Of a stretch of DNA of 64,000 nt, positions 1 to 10,900 are shown in pieces (within the stretch, counting starts at the first letter, position 1; each line of letters begins with the position of its first letter). The stretch is from assembly GCA_008704415.1 (NCBI GenBank), contig VXIS01000184.1, positions 1-64,000 of the forward strand. Reading direction: 5' to 3'. Position numbers and translations under genes: made by a program. This stretch comes from Sphaerosporella brunnea (lineage: Eukaryota; Ascomycota; Pezizomycetes; Pezizales; Pyronemataceae). The notes below the pieces were generated by a model that saw nothing but the letters and a program-made list of their open reading frames with translations, ran no database searches and was not told the DNA's origin.

Positions 1-457
1 CCGGACCAGGCTATGTTGGACGGGTTTGATCACTGGAACGTGGCAGGGACGGGGCTGATCACTCGGACCGGGCTGTGATGGATGGCGTGGATCACTCAAA
101 CGGGGTGGGACGGGGATCATTACCCGGACGGGGCTTTAACGGACCATTTTGATCAAGTGGACAGGGTGGGGATGCGGTTGATCACTCAGGTCACTCAGAC
201 AATGCAGGGACGCGGTTCATCACTCGCACCGGGCTGCGATGGACGGGATTGATTACTCAAACGTTGCGGAGACGGCGCTGATCACTTGGATCGGCTTGTG
301 ATGGACGGGGTTCATCACTGGAACGTGGTGTGGATCGGGCTGATCACTTGGACCGGGCTGTGACGGACAGTGTAGATCGCTCGAACGAGTGCAGACGACG
401 TTTATCACTTGAACGGATCTGCAATGGATGGGGCTGATCACAAGGACGGGGCTGGTA
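1..457 (+). repeat. Modular TGATCACTCG minisatellite array 1 (runs off the left edge)
   Basis: Degenerate tandem units begin with GATCACTCG or GATCACTGG and continue with GGACGGGGCT, GATGGACGGGGTT or ACGTGGCGGGGACGGGG modules. This copy is more diverged than the later arrays (for example TGATCAAGTGG, TTCATCACTCG). It starts before the window. No coding role is supported, although unit lengths divisible by three keep several frames open by chance. Confidence 0.85.
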
Positions 458-507
458 TGTTTCACGTTGACTAACAGTGGAAAGTTGTTGTCGAAGACGC
501 ATATGTA

Positions 508-1010
508 CCCAGTATCAGCTCAACTGGAGAACCGCCAGATGCGCTTCGGACTGCGGGTACTAGCAGCAGCAGAGAATAAGCGGTTCCAGTAGTTAAGCCA
601 GGCGGCGAAGGGGAAGAGAATGAAGGCCATTCTGGAGCGAGTGTGGGGCAACCTACGGAAGCTGCTTGAGAGGGAATCGGCGGCCACGGGAGAAGCCACG
701 CTGGAAGGCACGGAGAAGCTGGAATGGACGGGAGCTGTGCTCTGCTTCCCCGGTGACTTCGTGATACAGGAAGGCTATGCTGCAGAGGAATGGGCTTCGG
801 TAACTGGAGAGAAAAAGACGTTTACTAGACGGACGGGTCCAGGGGCCAGGATAGGCAGGTTAGAGCACTGTGTATGCGTCGGCAAGAGCGGGAGTCGGAC
901 ATTAGACGTGATTACCTGGGCTACAACAAGGAAGCCTTTGACACGAAGCTCCATGGAACCGGCATGGCGTTAAATTGGGCGCTGGGGCGGTGGGTGGAGC
1001 GGCTGCGGAC
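508..1010 (+). pseudogene. LINE (Tad/I-like) pol relic: post-RT region and start of RNase H
   Basis: The plus strand reads as a decayed non-LTR retrotransposon pol. Near 512-570 it gives PVSAQLENRQMRFGLRVLA, which resembles the block after reverse transcriptase in fungal LINEs. Near 920-1010 it gives YNKEAFDTKLHG...MALNWALGRW, which aligns by eye with the better RNase H relic at 13553 (NKEAYSAELYGMRLALKWPLARW). An in-frame stop lies near 595 and the frame shifts near 840. Catalytic RNase H acids cannot be followed. The identification rests on the parallel with the 13.5-kb copy and on general family knowledge. It could be a distant LINE lineage. Confidence 0.45.
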
Positions 1011-2693
1011 ATACCAAAGTCCACACCTCTACATGCAATTTGGCTGAGAACTATGTGTCTTGTGACCAAAGTTTGCCATCATTGAGCCGCTTGTAACATC
1101 CAGCGCGCAGCTTGGTTGTAAGCCCACTCCGTCGCCCATGCCGCGATTCCTGCTCCCCTTCCGACTCGTCTATGTCACGTCTTCTGTTCTTGCGACATCA
1201 CAGGAGAAGGCATATTCTTGAAGTCGCTGAAAGGTATTCAGTGGGTCAGGAAAACACTTGCCATTTTGTGGCATTACAAGCCACTCTGAGGCGAATAATT
1301 TAATGGTCTCTTGTATTATCGATTCGATTGATGGAGGCGCTGTTGCTCGTACTGCAAATTCTCCTTCCAGAATTTTTTTCTTTGGAGCTCTCCCCGGCCG
1401 GCGCATTTCCTAGAGACTGGCATCTGAAGCAGATGTCCGTGTGGCAGCTGCGCTGGAATCTCGCGTGCTTTCAGTTCGCCGCGAGATTGCATCAATTGGT
1501 TGGCGCCCATGGGTAGATGAGGAGGATTCATACGAGGACATAGGATAGAGTGGAGCAGTGGGACAATGGCGGAGTTGCATAGAGTAGGGGGAAAGGTGCG
1601 GCAGGAGGATGGGATGGTAACTGGTTGTTGGTATACGTAAACGCACTGAGGAGAGGGCCTTGTATAATTTAAAGTTTGGAATTTTGTAAAATAAACACGC
1701 TTCAAATTGTTGGACGCTGGGTTGAACGTGCGTGCTTAAGCGCTTCAGATTTCTGGACCTTTAACTGTCCACAGACGTGCCGATGGCCGAGTCTTGGGGG
1801 GCTGGGTCGGCGTCCATTGAGGCGGTCGCCGCCCCTTCGCGCTCCGTACCCCGTCTGGGGGCCTTGATACGTGCAGAGCACTCTGTGGCTGTGTCACAGA
1901 TGTCATTAAGCATCATAGAGCGGGCAGGAAGACCGCAGTTTGGGTATGAACGTACATGAAGAGTTGCTTAGGGTTTAGTTTGTTGGTCGTTGGATTACAG
2001 TTTAGATTTAGCTCTCGGAAGTGCAGACACGGGAGTTATGGTTAACCCCACCTCTAAACTCTAATCAAACAACTTGCACGCGTTGCTAAAGTCGTCGGTG
2101 TGGAATGTTCAAACCTAGGTGCCACTATCTGGAAATAATGAAAAACGTAGTCGTGCATGATGGCAATGTGGTACCCTCTGTTACTCTCGTGGAGGAGGAG
2201 TTATTCATTTATTTTATCGTACGGCATGGGGACCTTGGGCTATGGCCCAAAGATGAGCACAAAGGCAACAAAGGAGAATCAGTAACAGCGGCAACGGAAA
2301 CTTGAAAAACACACACAAGCAAGTAAGCAAAGCAAAACAAACGTGCAATCAAAGCTGCTTCCACAGCTTTCTCCTCGGATCTCCGCTCCTGCGCATTACC
2401 GCCTCAACCTATTCCGTCATATCCTGATTTGAGGAAACTCGTGAAAACATGATGAGCGCTCCCTCTCCCAACGGTTCTCATCAAAAATATAATAAAAGGA
2501 AACCCAGCTTCCCCGAGTCTAATCCGTCAGCGTGATCCATGTTCTTAGCACGGGCCGTAGCCCTCCTCACCACTTACACCACGTCCCCACTGGCATGTTG
2601 GTCTGCCTCGCTGTTTTCTACCCCGTCCGCCTGTATATAAGCAATCACAACAGACAAAGACATCATAGAAACCCGAGCAGCCACCGGAATCAC
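1011..2693. other. No supported gene
   Basis: Only short overlapping reading frames are present (longest about 129 codons at 1316-1705, minus), with no recognisable motif. Part of 1960-2080 is AT-rich with TTAGGGTTTAG-like words. I see no transposon boundary here. Confidence 0.5.
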
Positions 2694-2695
2694 TA

Positions 2696-4915
2696 ACGTG
2701 AGTCAGGTAGAAGCAAAACGTCAGGGGTTAACGAGACGCCGGGTAAATGCCTGTGAGCCCCGCCTTCGCTCCACCTTATACGTTGACAACACAGTGAAAA
2801 CCCCATCAACCAGCCCAAATGATACCGCATATCAAGGAGCCAATTATCCTACCCCAAATCGTTAGGGAAGAGCGCTTTCAGAGAGCTCTCCAAGCGCTTG
2901 AGGACGGTGTCTCCTCCTCTATAGGAGAGGCAGCAACGGCATTCAACCTTTCCAAGTCCAGCCTCGCACATCGTCGCAATGGCCGTCAGAGTAGGCAGAA
3001 AGCGCATGAGGGTGACCAAATCCTTTCTCCACCTGCAGAAAAGAGAATCGTGAAGTGGATCCTCAAATTAGACGATTATGGTTTTACACCACGTTTGGAC
3101 CGATTGTGGCAGATGGTAGAGAAGCTGGCAGTGGGAGAGAGTGCAGCGCTGAAAGCCCGCTGCGAAGCAGAGGGACGTAAAATTGAGGTCCATGTTACCA
3201 TTGGCATGCAATGGATTACCCAATTCCTTAACCGCCACCCCGAGCTGGCTGCGAAAATGGCACAAAGAATGGATCGTCAGCAAGTGTTCGCCAGCAACCT
3301 TACACCTCTCGCAGACCACTTCAAAAAGCTCAGGAAGGTCATTCGTACAGATAGATTTCGTCCTTATCAGATCACAAACTTCGACGAGAAGGGTATTATT
3401 CATGGTTATTCCTTTCAGTCAAAAGTGATCACCCGTCGCGGAAAGAAGTCGCCTTACGTAAGGCAGCATGGGAAGCATGCGATGGTGACGCTAGTAGAAG
3501 CGGTCTTGGCTGACGGCTGTATCTTCCCTACCTTTCTCATCACAAAAGGAAAGGTTCACACCTATGGCATGTTTGAGAATGTGAAAGAAGAGGATGCAGA
3601 AGTACATTTTGGGAAATCACCAAAGGGTTGGACGGACAATGAGTTTTAATAATACTGGCTCACGAAAATGTATCATCCGTGCAGCCTCAAGCGTATTCAG
3701 CGCGGCGAAAAATGGCTGTTAATCCTCGACGGCCATGGTTCGCACGTCAATCTAGAGTTTACTGAGTTCTATGAGGCGCACGACATCGTCCTGTTTTGTT
3801 TGCTCGCTCATTCTACTCACCCTTTGCAACCGCTTGATGTCGGTCTCTTTGCACCCCTACAAATACACCATAGAAAAGCCGTTGAAGATTATTACCTTGC
3901 TATCAACGTAGGAATCAGTCATCGTTAGTTCCTCCCACTTTATAAGAAGGCTAGGAAGGCAGCATATACACAACAAAACATTGAAAGTGCTTTTCGAGCA
4001 AGTGGTATCGTCCTGTTCAACCCCAACAGGTTTTGGACAGTCTCGCCCTACGCCGAGCCAACAAACCCCCTCCTGCACCTCCTCCAGACTTCATACTCGA
4101 GAGAACACCTCAAACAAAGGGCCAGCAGCGTCAGCGAGATTTGTATGCACAGGAGTGGATCAAGACAGCTACTCGCGGCGAGATTTGCGAATACGTCCTG
4201 CACATCAACCATCAAAGCTATCCCAAAGACCTCCAGTTAGAAATTCTCACTCTTGACATGCAACATCTGCGGGAGCAAACAAACGTGGCATAGGACACTC
4301 AAAAGGATCAGCGGGTAATCAGCAAAGCGAGAGTAATCACTGGTACCGAGGCCCTTGAGTGCATTGAGGAGATAGATGAGAATAAGACTAAACCCCGTCA
4401 CCGCAAGACCCAACCTGCTGCTTCCAACACCCCAGCAGCACTTCCGGCAGTGCCCACACCCTCTCAAAGAACAAGGGTCCGTTTTGTGCTCCTTCAAGCC
4501 CCACCAGAGACACCTATCAGGCCTGCCCGCTGCAGTGGTCAAAAATTACACACCGATTGGTCGGACTCCAGCTCTGATGAGGAGATGCCCGCAACTCCCC
4601 TACCTCCAGCAAGACCCTCACGACCCCCCGTGGTCCCAAACACCCCTCAGACACCAAATAGAAGGCTTCCTGATCGTCCATTAGCAGTGCACCTCAGAAC
4701 CCGGAAGTAGCTAAGGTAAGGAGAAAACCACGACTTTTGTGCCCCGGGTCTGATCGCGCTCGATAGGATTGCTCCCTAGTCTCGCTCTTTGGCCTCCTCT
4801 CTATCGTTTGCATGCTTTGGATTTCTTTTATGTAGCGTGGTTTTGGAAATACGATTTTTTTTGTGTGTGGTGGCATCGCATCGGGCCTGACGTCCCACTT
4901 CTACCTGGGTTACGT
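2696..4915 (+). mobile_element. Fot1/pogo (Tc1-mariner superfamily) DNA transposon, full length, defective
   Basis: Both ends are visible. The left end reads ACGTGAGTCAGGTAGAAG, and the right end on the minus strand reads ACGTAACCCAGGTAGAAG. Including the TA, the inverted repeats match at about 25 of 32 positions and continue into a shared ACGTCAGG block. Both ends are flanked by TA (2694-2695 and 4916-4917), the target duplication of this superfamily. The 2,220-bp body holds one transposase frame on the plus strand. ACGTAACCC-type ends are typical of fungal Fot1/Pot2-like elements. TIR divergence and the broken gene indicate an old copy. Confidence 0.85.
2819..4710 (+). pseudogene. Fot1/pogo-type DDE transposase, inactivated
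   Basis: This was a cut-and-paste transposase. The N-terminal third has a psq-like helix-turn-helix (residues about 15-55, EAATAFNLSKSSLAHR) and a CENP-B/Tc5-type domain (to about 150, ITQFLNRHPEL). The DDE_1 core follows: first Asp in NFDEKG (about residue 190), second in LILDGHGSH, third in LQPLDVG. Two adjacent TAA codons interrupt the frame at 3647-3652, just before YWLTKMYHP. A TAG follows at 3926-3928. A frameshift near 4030-4060 moves the C-terminal part to another frame (DFILERTPQTKG...), which ends in a proline-rich tail with one more stop near 4291. All three catalytic acids survive, but no full-length protein can be made. The start at 2819 is the first Met, 123 bp inside the left TIR. 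Confidence 0.88.
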
Positions 4916-5010
4916 TATCCCGACGAACGCCGGGAAAACGAAAAAAACCCCAGTTTCGAAGGCCTACCCCAACCAGCTTCAGCCTCTATCTCCTCGGCAC
5001 TTGCACTTCC

Positions 5011-5550
5011 TCACACCTCCTCGAACCTCGCTTCATCAAATTCGAGATCATTGCCTTCATCGGGTTGGTAGTCGGTGGTGAAAACGCCGTTCAACGCGAT
5101 CTGATCAAGAGAACCGTCGTCTTCTTCAGACGAATATAGAGCCTCATCCGTCTCCTGACCCATGATCTCTCCCAGTATCAGGTACTCAATCACAGATTGA
5201 GCCTTTGCCCTGGCCAAATCCGCAACGAAGTGGGGGTCCTCGTCATCGTACAGTTCGGAGTCCTTGAGAACCTCAGCCGGAGCCTTGGCAGTCACATTCA
5301 GCAATTCTGGGATTTGCACCCACTCTGTCGACCAAGGCACTGTGAGACGCGCAAGTAGGCCGGAGAAACGCTTGCCCGGAGTCAGCTTCCCGAAGCGACC
5401 CGTCGTCCAGCAAAGGTTGTCGTCGAACCTTGGTTGCTGGGTAAGTCCGTACCTGATTGTACGGGCAGCCTTGGTTGACTTCTTGGCAATGCCACCCTTC
5501 GCCTTCAGACACTGAGAGTGACGTGGGAGTGTAACGGAAGATGGTGCCAT
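5011..5550 (-). CDS. Hypothetical protein, 179 aa, acidic C-terminus
   Basis: The family is not recognised. The frame opens with CTCATGG, a good fungal start context. The N-terminal 45 residues are basic (KAKGGIAKKSTKAARTIR). The C-terminal 60 are strongly acidic (YDDEDPH, SSEEDDGS, PDEGNDLEFDEARFEE). No signal peptide or membrane segment is seen. The peptide DEALYSS near residue 145 recurs in the unrelated-looking protein at 44489-45190. It lies just outside the right end of the Fot1 element and in the opposite direction. It may be a small nuclear protein or a gene fragment. No intron signals were established. Confidence 0.45.
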   Translation of the reverse strand: MAPSSVTLPRHSQCLKAKGGIAKKSTKAARTIRYGLTQQPRFDDNLCWTTGRFGKLTPGKRFSGLLARLTVPWSTEWVQIPELLNVTAKAPAEVLKDSELYDDEDPHFVADLARAKAQSVIEYLILGEIMGQETDEALYSSEEDDGSLDQIALNGVFTTDYQPDEGNDLEFDEARFEEV

Positions 5551-6784
5551 GAGAGTTGTCTCAGTCTTTTGTTAGCGTTTATTGATTAATATAGAGAAAG
5601 GAAGGGATCGAACCTTATTCCCCCGTCCCCCAGCCATTGCGGCGGTGAATCCGGCGAGCCTGAGCCGCAAGAATGATCATCGACTGTGAAAACCCATCAG
5701 TTACGTCACTACCATGGGCCCTGGTGAGTGGACAGCCATTTCCATGGTTGTGGGAAAAGCAAACCCGAGACCGCTTGCGTGCAGAGCGGGCAGGCAAGAG
5801 AATCGGAGGAGAGTTGAATGCCCACCCCGAGGTAGGCCTCCCTATGCATAATTTCGGTGTAATATCGGATACAACGACGTTAATTGGTGCTCGCAATGCC
5901 GGAGCTTCAATTATTGAACTGGTAGTTTGCATGGATTCTGCCACCGGCAGTATCCCTTTCGGCGATGATATCATGCTACCCTTAAAACAGCTCTGTATGT
6001 TCTGAGATGACTCACCAATCGGCTGACCTATAATGGGGTGTGACCTATAAAATTCAAGCACATAGCTGTCGCTAACAGGGTGGTGTTCGGCAGTGGCATC
6101 TCTGGGGAAGAAGTGTCGGTCTCCGCAACGTCGTAAAGGGGGATATGGCTTCCTGTATTTAACAAACAATGATACACTTGGCGTTAAGCAATACTTCAGG
6201 GTTTTAACTCAGTGGCTCGCAACATGACACCGCAACGAGGGAGTTCGCGCTGGGAAAATAGATGGTGTGACAGCGTCACATCATCACCGAATACCACTTG
6301 GCCCAGGTGCCAGGGAATCGGCACCTCGCGTTCGGCGCCAATAGCGCCTAAAAGGCCGATATAGCGAGGCGGCGTAGCGTCCAGACGGTTGTAGGCGCTG
6401 GGAAAAGCCCCGAGATCCGCCAGACCAATAGGATTGGGAAAGACCCAGAGTCCGCAGGCCCGGACATCGGTGGGAAAACTTCGGAGCCTGATCACTACAT
6501 CCTAACCGGCAACCCCATCCCTGCTCCGGCCAAGTGCTAAACCTGATGCCCGCTTTGTCTGGGTGCAGAATCCCGATTGAGTTCTGTCTGGCCGCTGAAC
6601 CTGCTGAATTTGGTCCACGCCGCGCCTGAGCGATGAACACTGTTGCGCCGTCCGAGAGATCAACCCCGTCTGCCTCCGGCGCATCTGTGTGATCATCCTG
6701 CGCCCCTGCCCCTCAGAGTATTAAATGCCGACACTGTCGCGGCTGAGATCTCAACCGCATACAAGCCCGGCTTCGCGCTGAAGC
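5551..6784. other. No supported gene
   Basis: Competing short frames lie on both strands (5615-6169 minus, 184 codons; 5673-6005 plus, 110 codons) and overlap each other, with no recognisable domain. I cannot choose a real gene here. Confidence 0.4.
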
Positions 6785-7518
6785 GCATCACAACCCCGTC
6801 CGGGTGAAGAATCCCATTCCACTGCTGTCCGAGTGCTCAATTCCGTCCGCATCCCGTCGGAGTGATGAACCCCAAGTGATCAACCCCGTCCATCTCAGCC
6901 CTGTCCGATTGATCGACCCCGTCCCTGCCACTTTCGAGTGATCGGCCCGGACCATCGCAGCCCCGTCCGAGTGATGAACCCTTTGACCCGTCCAGGTAAT
7001 CAGCGCCTTCCATCGCAACCCCGTCCACCGAGTGATCAACCTGATCCATCCACCGAGTGATCAACCCCGTCCGTCTCCGACCCGTCTGAGTGATCAGCCC
7101 CGTCCCCGCCATGTCCGAGTGATCGGCCCCGTGCACTGAGTGATCGGCCCCGTGCACTGAGTGCTCGACCCCGTACACGGAGTGATGCACCCTGTCCGTC
7201 CCCGTCCCGTCCGAGGGATAAACCCCGTCCCCGCCACGTCCGAGTGATCGGCCCCGTCCTCGCCCCGTCCGAGTGTTTGGCCTCCTCCATCGCCGTCCCG
7301 TCCACCGAGTGATCCACCCTGTCCGTCCCCGCCCCGTCCGAGTCATAAACCCCGTCCCCGCAACGTTCGAGTGATCAACCCCGTCCTCGCCCCGTCCGAG
7401 TGTTTGGCCTCCTCCATCGCCGTCCCGTCCACCGAGTGATCAACCCCGTCCATCACAGCCCCGTCGGAGTGATCGGACCCGTCCATCGCGGCCCCGGGGA
7501 ACGAGTGATCAACCATTT
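6785..7518 (-). repeat. Modular minisatellite array 2 (minus orientation)
   Basis: Units read CCCCGTCCGAGTGATCAACC on the plus strand, the reverse of the 1-457 array. Modules include the short CGTGCACTGAGTGATCGG repeat at about 7127-7170 and the CACCGAGTGATCAACC variant that alternates with CGAGTGATCAACC. The array is cut at 7526 by a hAT element and resumes at 8473. Confidence 0.88.
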
Positions 7519-7526
7519 GACCCGTC
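7519..7526. repeat. hAT target-site duplication, left (GACCCGTC)
   Basis: It is identical to 8465-8472 and is part of the GACCCGTCCGAGTGATCAA minisatellite unit. The empty site can therefore be inferred. Confidence 0.8.
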
Positions 7527-8464
7527 GTAGGGATCGAATCTTTCGTCTCGCTTGCGTAGGTTATACGTTCAAGACTGTAAGATTTCTACGGTTTCGCCCA
7601 AAAATACCGCGATCTAGGTGTGTGGATACAAGCTTCTTTGCGGTCGATGGGCCTAGCGATGAGAACCCGAACCGTCAAAAAGACGTGCAGTGTTCAAACA
7701 CTGGGTTATGGCGCGCTGAAATAGAAATGAGACCATTAAAAAAAACCAAAAGGCATATGAGGGCGAAATATTGCAATGATGTGGCCCATCGTCAATATGC
7801 GCAGTATAAATCTCGCCCAATTTTATTTACTCGCCTGAACCCCATCTGCAGTCGCGCAGAGGACGACGCATTGCAATTTTGGGAGGAGATGGAGCCGTTT
7901 TCAACGGCTCCAGCCCAGGTTGCCCTTCGTCGCTTTCACACCCTGTCAAATTCATTGCTTTTGGAGCGCTCATTCTCAACGAGGATATCCAATCCTCATC
8001 CCCCTCATTTAATCTTTGTAAATTCATTGAATGTAAACCTGATACAAGACAAAAAGCGGCATCAGCTCGGCGCCCAAACAGCGGACAGGCTCGCCTACAT
8101 TCACGTCAATATGCGCATCTTAGAGCAAGATCAGGAACCACGCAGTTGGCATGAACTGCCAACGCCAGGATTGGTTAAATTTCACGAAAGCCTACAATCA
8201 GCCATCCTGGGCCTGATCGTGGGCATGAATTTACGCGACAGGTCTTGGTGGGGGGCGACAGGTCGTGGTGGGCGGCGGGCAGGGGCCACGAAGTCCAGAA
8301 AACTCAAAAAATAGCTTTCTCGTGACATTTTTAACTGCGGATCACTCGTTCTCTCTAACTTTGCTATGGTGTTGCTATAGTTTGGCGTAACTTTGGATAA
8401 GTTTACCTATTTAACTGCAATGGTAGCGTACGAAATAATGGTATATAATCTTCTTAGACCACTA
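7527..8464 (+). mobile_element. hAT-superfamily element, internally deleted, 8-bp target duplication
   Basis: The element begins GTAGGGATCGAATC and ends TTAGACCACTA. It is flanked by the identical 8-mer GACCCGTC at 7519-7526 and 8465-8472, so it inserted into the minisatellite array. Its terminal ~90 bp (left) and ~165 bp (right) match the 270-bp element at 52570-52839. The inner 690 bp, absent from that copy, holds a transposase relic. An 8-bp duplication and short TAGGG/TAGTGG ends fit the hAT superfamily. Confidence 0.8.
7820..8200 (+). pseudogene. hAT transposase C-terminal (dimerisation) relic
   Basis: Only the C-terminal part of the transposase remains. The frame gives LERSFSTRISN, then DKKRHQLGAQTADRLAYIH and VNMRIL. 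This matches the layout of the hAT dimerisation region in fungal elements (SERSFS, then RN-L---A-KLVYIH-N-R-L). The zinc-finger and catalytic regions expected upstream are absent. The frame is open into the array on the left only by chance. It lies inside the 7527-8464 element and explains the 8-bp duplication of that element. Confidence 0.65.
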
Positions 8465-8472
8465 GACCCGTC

Positions 8473-8660
8473 CGAGTGATCAACCCCGTCCGTCCCCGCC
8501 CCGTCGAGCGCTGAACGCCATCCACGACCCCTCTGTGTACTGAACTCCGGCCCCTCTATGACCAACCAGGAAGTCCCGTCCGAGTGATCAACGCCGCCCC
8601 AAGCTTGAACTCCGTCCGAGCCCCGTACGAGTGAACAACCCCCGTCCGAGTGCTGAACCC
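8473..8660 (-). repeat. Modular minisatellite array 3 (continuation of array 2)
   Basis: It continues the interrupted array in the same orientation: CCGAGTGATCAACCCCGTCC, then divergent units with GTGTACTGAACTCC and CGAGTGCTGAACCCC. The CAGCACTCG-type variant also makes up array 6 (26838-27068). Confidence 0.8.
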
Positions 8661-8736
8661 CATTCAAACCCTTCGGCCCCGAGGCAGCCGCGCCGGCGGC
8701 CGGTCGCGCACTGGCCGTACAGCGAGTAGCCAGTGC

Positions 8737-9145
8737 TCAGGGCGAAAAGACAGGATATATCTGACGATTCGGTGGATTTCGGTCGTGCAAGAAGCTAGCG
8801 CAGAGTCCGGCACGGGGAACATGAGGTTGAAGCAGATCTGTGGAATGTCCCGGAAACCAATGAATTTCAATTTTATGATCCCAGCCATAATACAAACAGC
8901 CAAGAGTGAGGTGGAAAGAATGACCATCGAGAATGACGAGGCGGTGGTTATCAGGATCGTGCGGGGGCGGAGTGACGATCTTCAAGTGATCACGGCACCA
9001 GAGAAAGCTGATGTTGTGCGTAGTCCAGCCATTTTTTGAAGTAACGAACACGGCATCTTCCTCTTCATCGTAATCATGGTTGCCCATCAGGTGGGCTTTG
9101 CCTGAATAGATGAAAAACGCGGCAACCAGCGCACATGCCTACAAT
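8737..9145 (-). pseudogene. Pogo-family (DDE_1) transposase fragment
   Basis: The minus strand gives FFIYSGKAHL, SKNGWTTHNISFLWCRDH, RLVILDGHSFHLT and PGHSTDLLQP, in the order found in the DDE_1 core of pogo/Jerky-type transposases. The second catalytic Asp is present in ILDGH. The third, expected as LLQPLD, reads LLQPHV and is lost. The N-terminal DNA-binding half and the first Asp are absent. It differs clearly from the Fot1-like gene at 2819, so it is a separate family. No ends were found. Confidence 0.7.
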
Positions 9146-10109
9146 TTGCCGCCTTTAACAGGTCGTGCGGCTACAAGAGGCGGCCTAATGTTCCACCACT
9201 CCAGCCCCACGCCGCTGCCAAACTGCGTGTCGTGAATGGGTGCCGACCTGGAACATACCGTTCGCTCGAACGAGCTCCCCATGCAAACAGTTCCAGAAGG
9301 AACCCATGGACCGAGGGTGCGAGCACCAACTGAATTCGTGCGGGAGAGGCGAGACCGGCGTCTGGCTAGCCGGGGCGGGGGCGTAGGGAAAGCGACAGTT
9401 GGCGGGGGCGAGACTTCGCAGCTGGCTCCTCAATGCTCGCTCCCTGGGTGCGGATTTCGACGACCACCTTCTCCTGGTCTGCGGCGTCGACGCGAGTCTA
9501 GCCAGCTGTAGCCTCAAGGTTAGAAATGAGTTTCAGATGTTGGAGCCTATCAGGGACATACCGTTCGCTCAAACGAGCGTCAAAAAAAACAGGGACCATA
9601 CACACGCCCTGTTCCCCGTGCAAACAGCTGCTTCCTGAGAAGGAAACAACCCACGGACCGAATGTTTCCTGCTCTCCAGATTGCCCTTGCTCTCGGCCCT
9701 CTCACTCACTTCCGGATTCAGGCGAAGCAATGACGCGCGCCTTGTGCAGGGTCCTCTGCAGGCTCTTCAGGGTGTTCTGCCCACACCGAGCTCGTCATAT
9801 CCTCATTGCGGATCTCCACGACAGCCTTCTCCTGGTCGGCGGCGTCAACACTGACTAACCAGCCGGGAGTGCAAGAAATGGGAAAAAATACCTTTAGCTC
9901 ACGTCGGAGCTTGATAAACAGGGACCATACACACGCCCTGTTCCCCGTGCAAACAGTTCCAGAAGGAACCCACGGACCGAGGATGAGGGCACCAACCGAA
10001 TTGTTGGGGGAAGCAACAGACCAACAGACGACCAATGATGAGACTACTCGTTTCGGGAACTAAGCTGATTGAGGCCCTCTCAGGAGACGAGAGCGGGAAC
10101 TGACTATCC

Positions 10110-10123
10110 GGGGGGGGGGGGGG
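10110..10123 (+). repeat. G homopolymer (14)
   Basis: A run of G lies inside the decayed tandem family. Its length is likely unstable. Confidence 0.9.
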
Positions 10124-10482
10124 TGCAAGGGGCGCTCGGTACGGCTTCCAACCGCAGCATTCTGCTGGTCGGCGGCATCGACGCGAGAGTGGCGAGCTTC
10201 TCCCTCAAGGTTCGCTGCCTTGGTGGGGATTTGAGTGATCGCCTTCTCCTGGGCAGCGGCTTCTAAGCAGAGTTAACGATGAGATTCGTGCTTTTGAGCT
10301 GATCAGTGACATACCGTCCGCTCAGACGAGCGTCAAAAAAAACAGGGACCATACACACGCCCTGTTCCCCGTGCAAACAGTTCCGGAAGGAACCCACGGA
10401 CCGAAGGACCCGAATGACGCGATGCAGGGGAAGAGAACCCAAGCCGGGGCCTGATGTGACAAAGCGGTGGGGCCAGCCACGG

Positions 10483-10900
10483 TCACCAACTCCTTGTCCG
10501 CGGACTCCAACTTCTTGTCCGACCCGAGCTTTTTCGTGGCCGTGATGACCCGCTTGGCCTGGGCCCGAAGCTTCTCCTCCACCTTCTTCTCAAGAAGAAG
10601 GTGGAGAGAGTGCAGAGCTTGGACCTTGATGCCTGCAGTGTCAACACCCAGCCGGTCCCTACAGGATCATGTTGCATCAGCGATGATATGTCAAACAAGA
10701 TGACACTGAACGTACTCAAGTTCGAGGACTTTCTTGAACCACTCGTCGTCGGTCAGCGCCTTGCTGGCCTGTTGGACAACCACACCTTGTTGGCCTGGAA
10801 GCGGTCCTCCAGCTCAACGGACAGCTTTTCGAGTTTGTCGGAGCCCAAACGGAGCTGCTCAGCGAGGTTTGCGTACGTAGAATTCCCATCTGGTCATGTT
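10483..10900 (-). pseudogene. Coiled-coil gene remnant in the decayed tandem family
   Basis: The minus strand gives ANLAEQLRLGSDKLEKLSVEL near 10870-10810, then in another frame SKALTDDEWFKKVLELEYVQ near 10770-10700. The track near 10630-10485 reads VDTAGIKVQALHSLHLLLEK and KVEEKLRAQAKRVITATKKL. The charged heptad-like pattern suggests one coiled-coil protein broken by indels. I do not recognise the family. The next unit of the tandem family follows directly. Confidence 0.35.

Noticed and set aside
7400..7530. Open frames across the minisatellite arrays, such as MDGVDHS or INPVHRSP repeats, as real repetitive proteins
   Set aside because: Unit lengths divisible by three and high GC keep several frames open on both strands at once; units of 25 nt break any single frame. 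This is expected by chance.
7520..7600. GGGATCGAATC as a tRNA T-arm (GGTTCGAATCC-like)
   Set aside because: No D-arm or anticodon arm at proper distance; it is the end of the hAT element.
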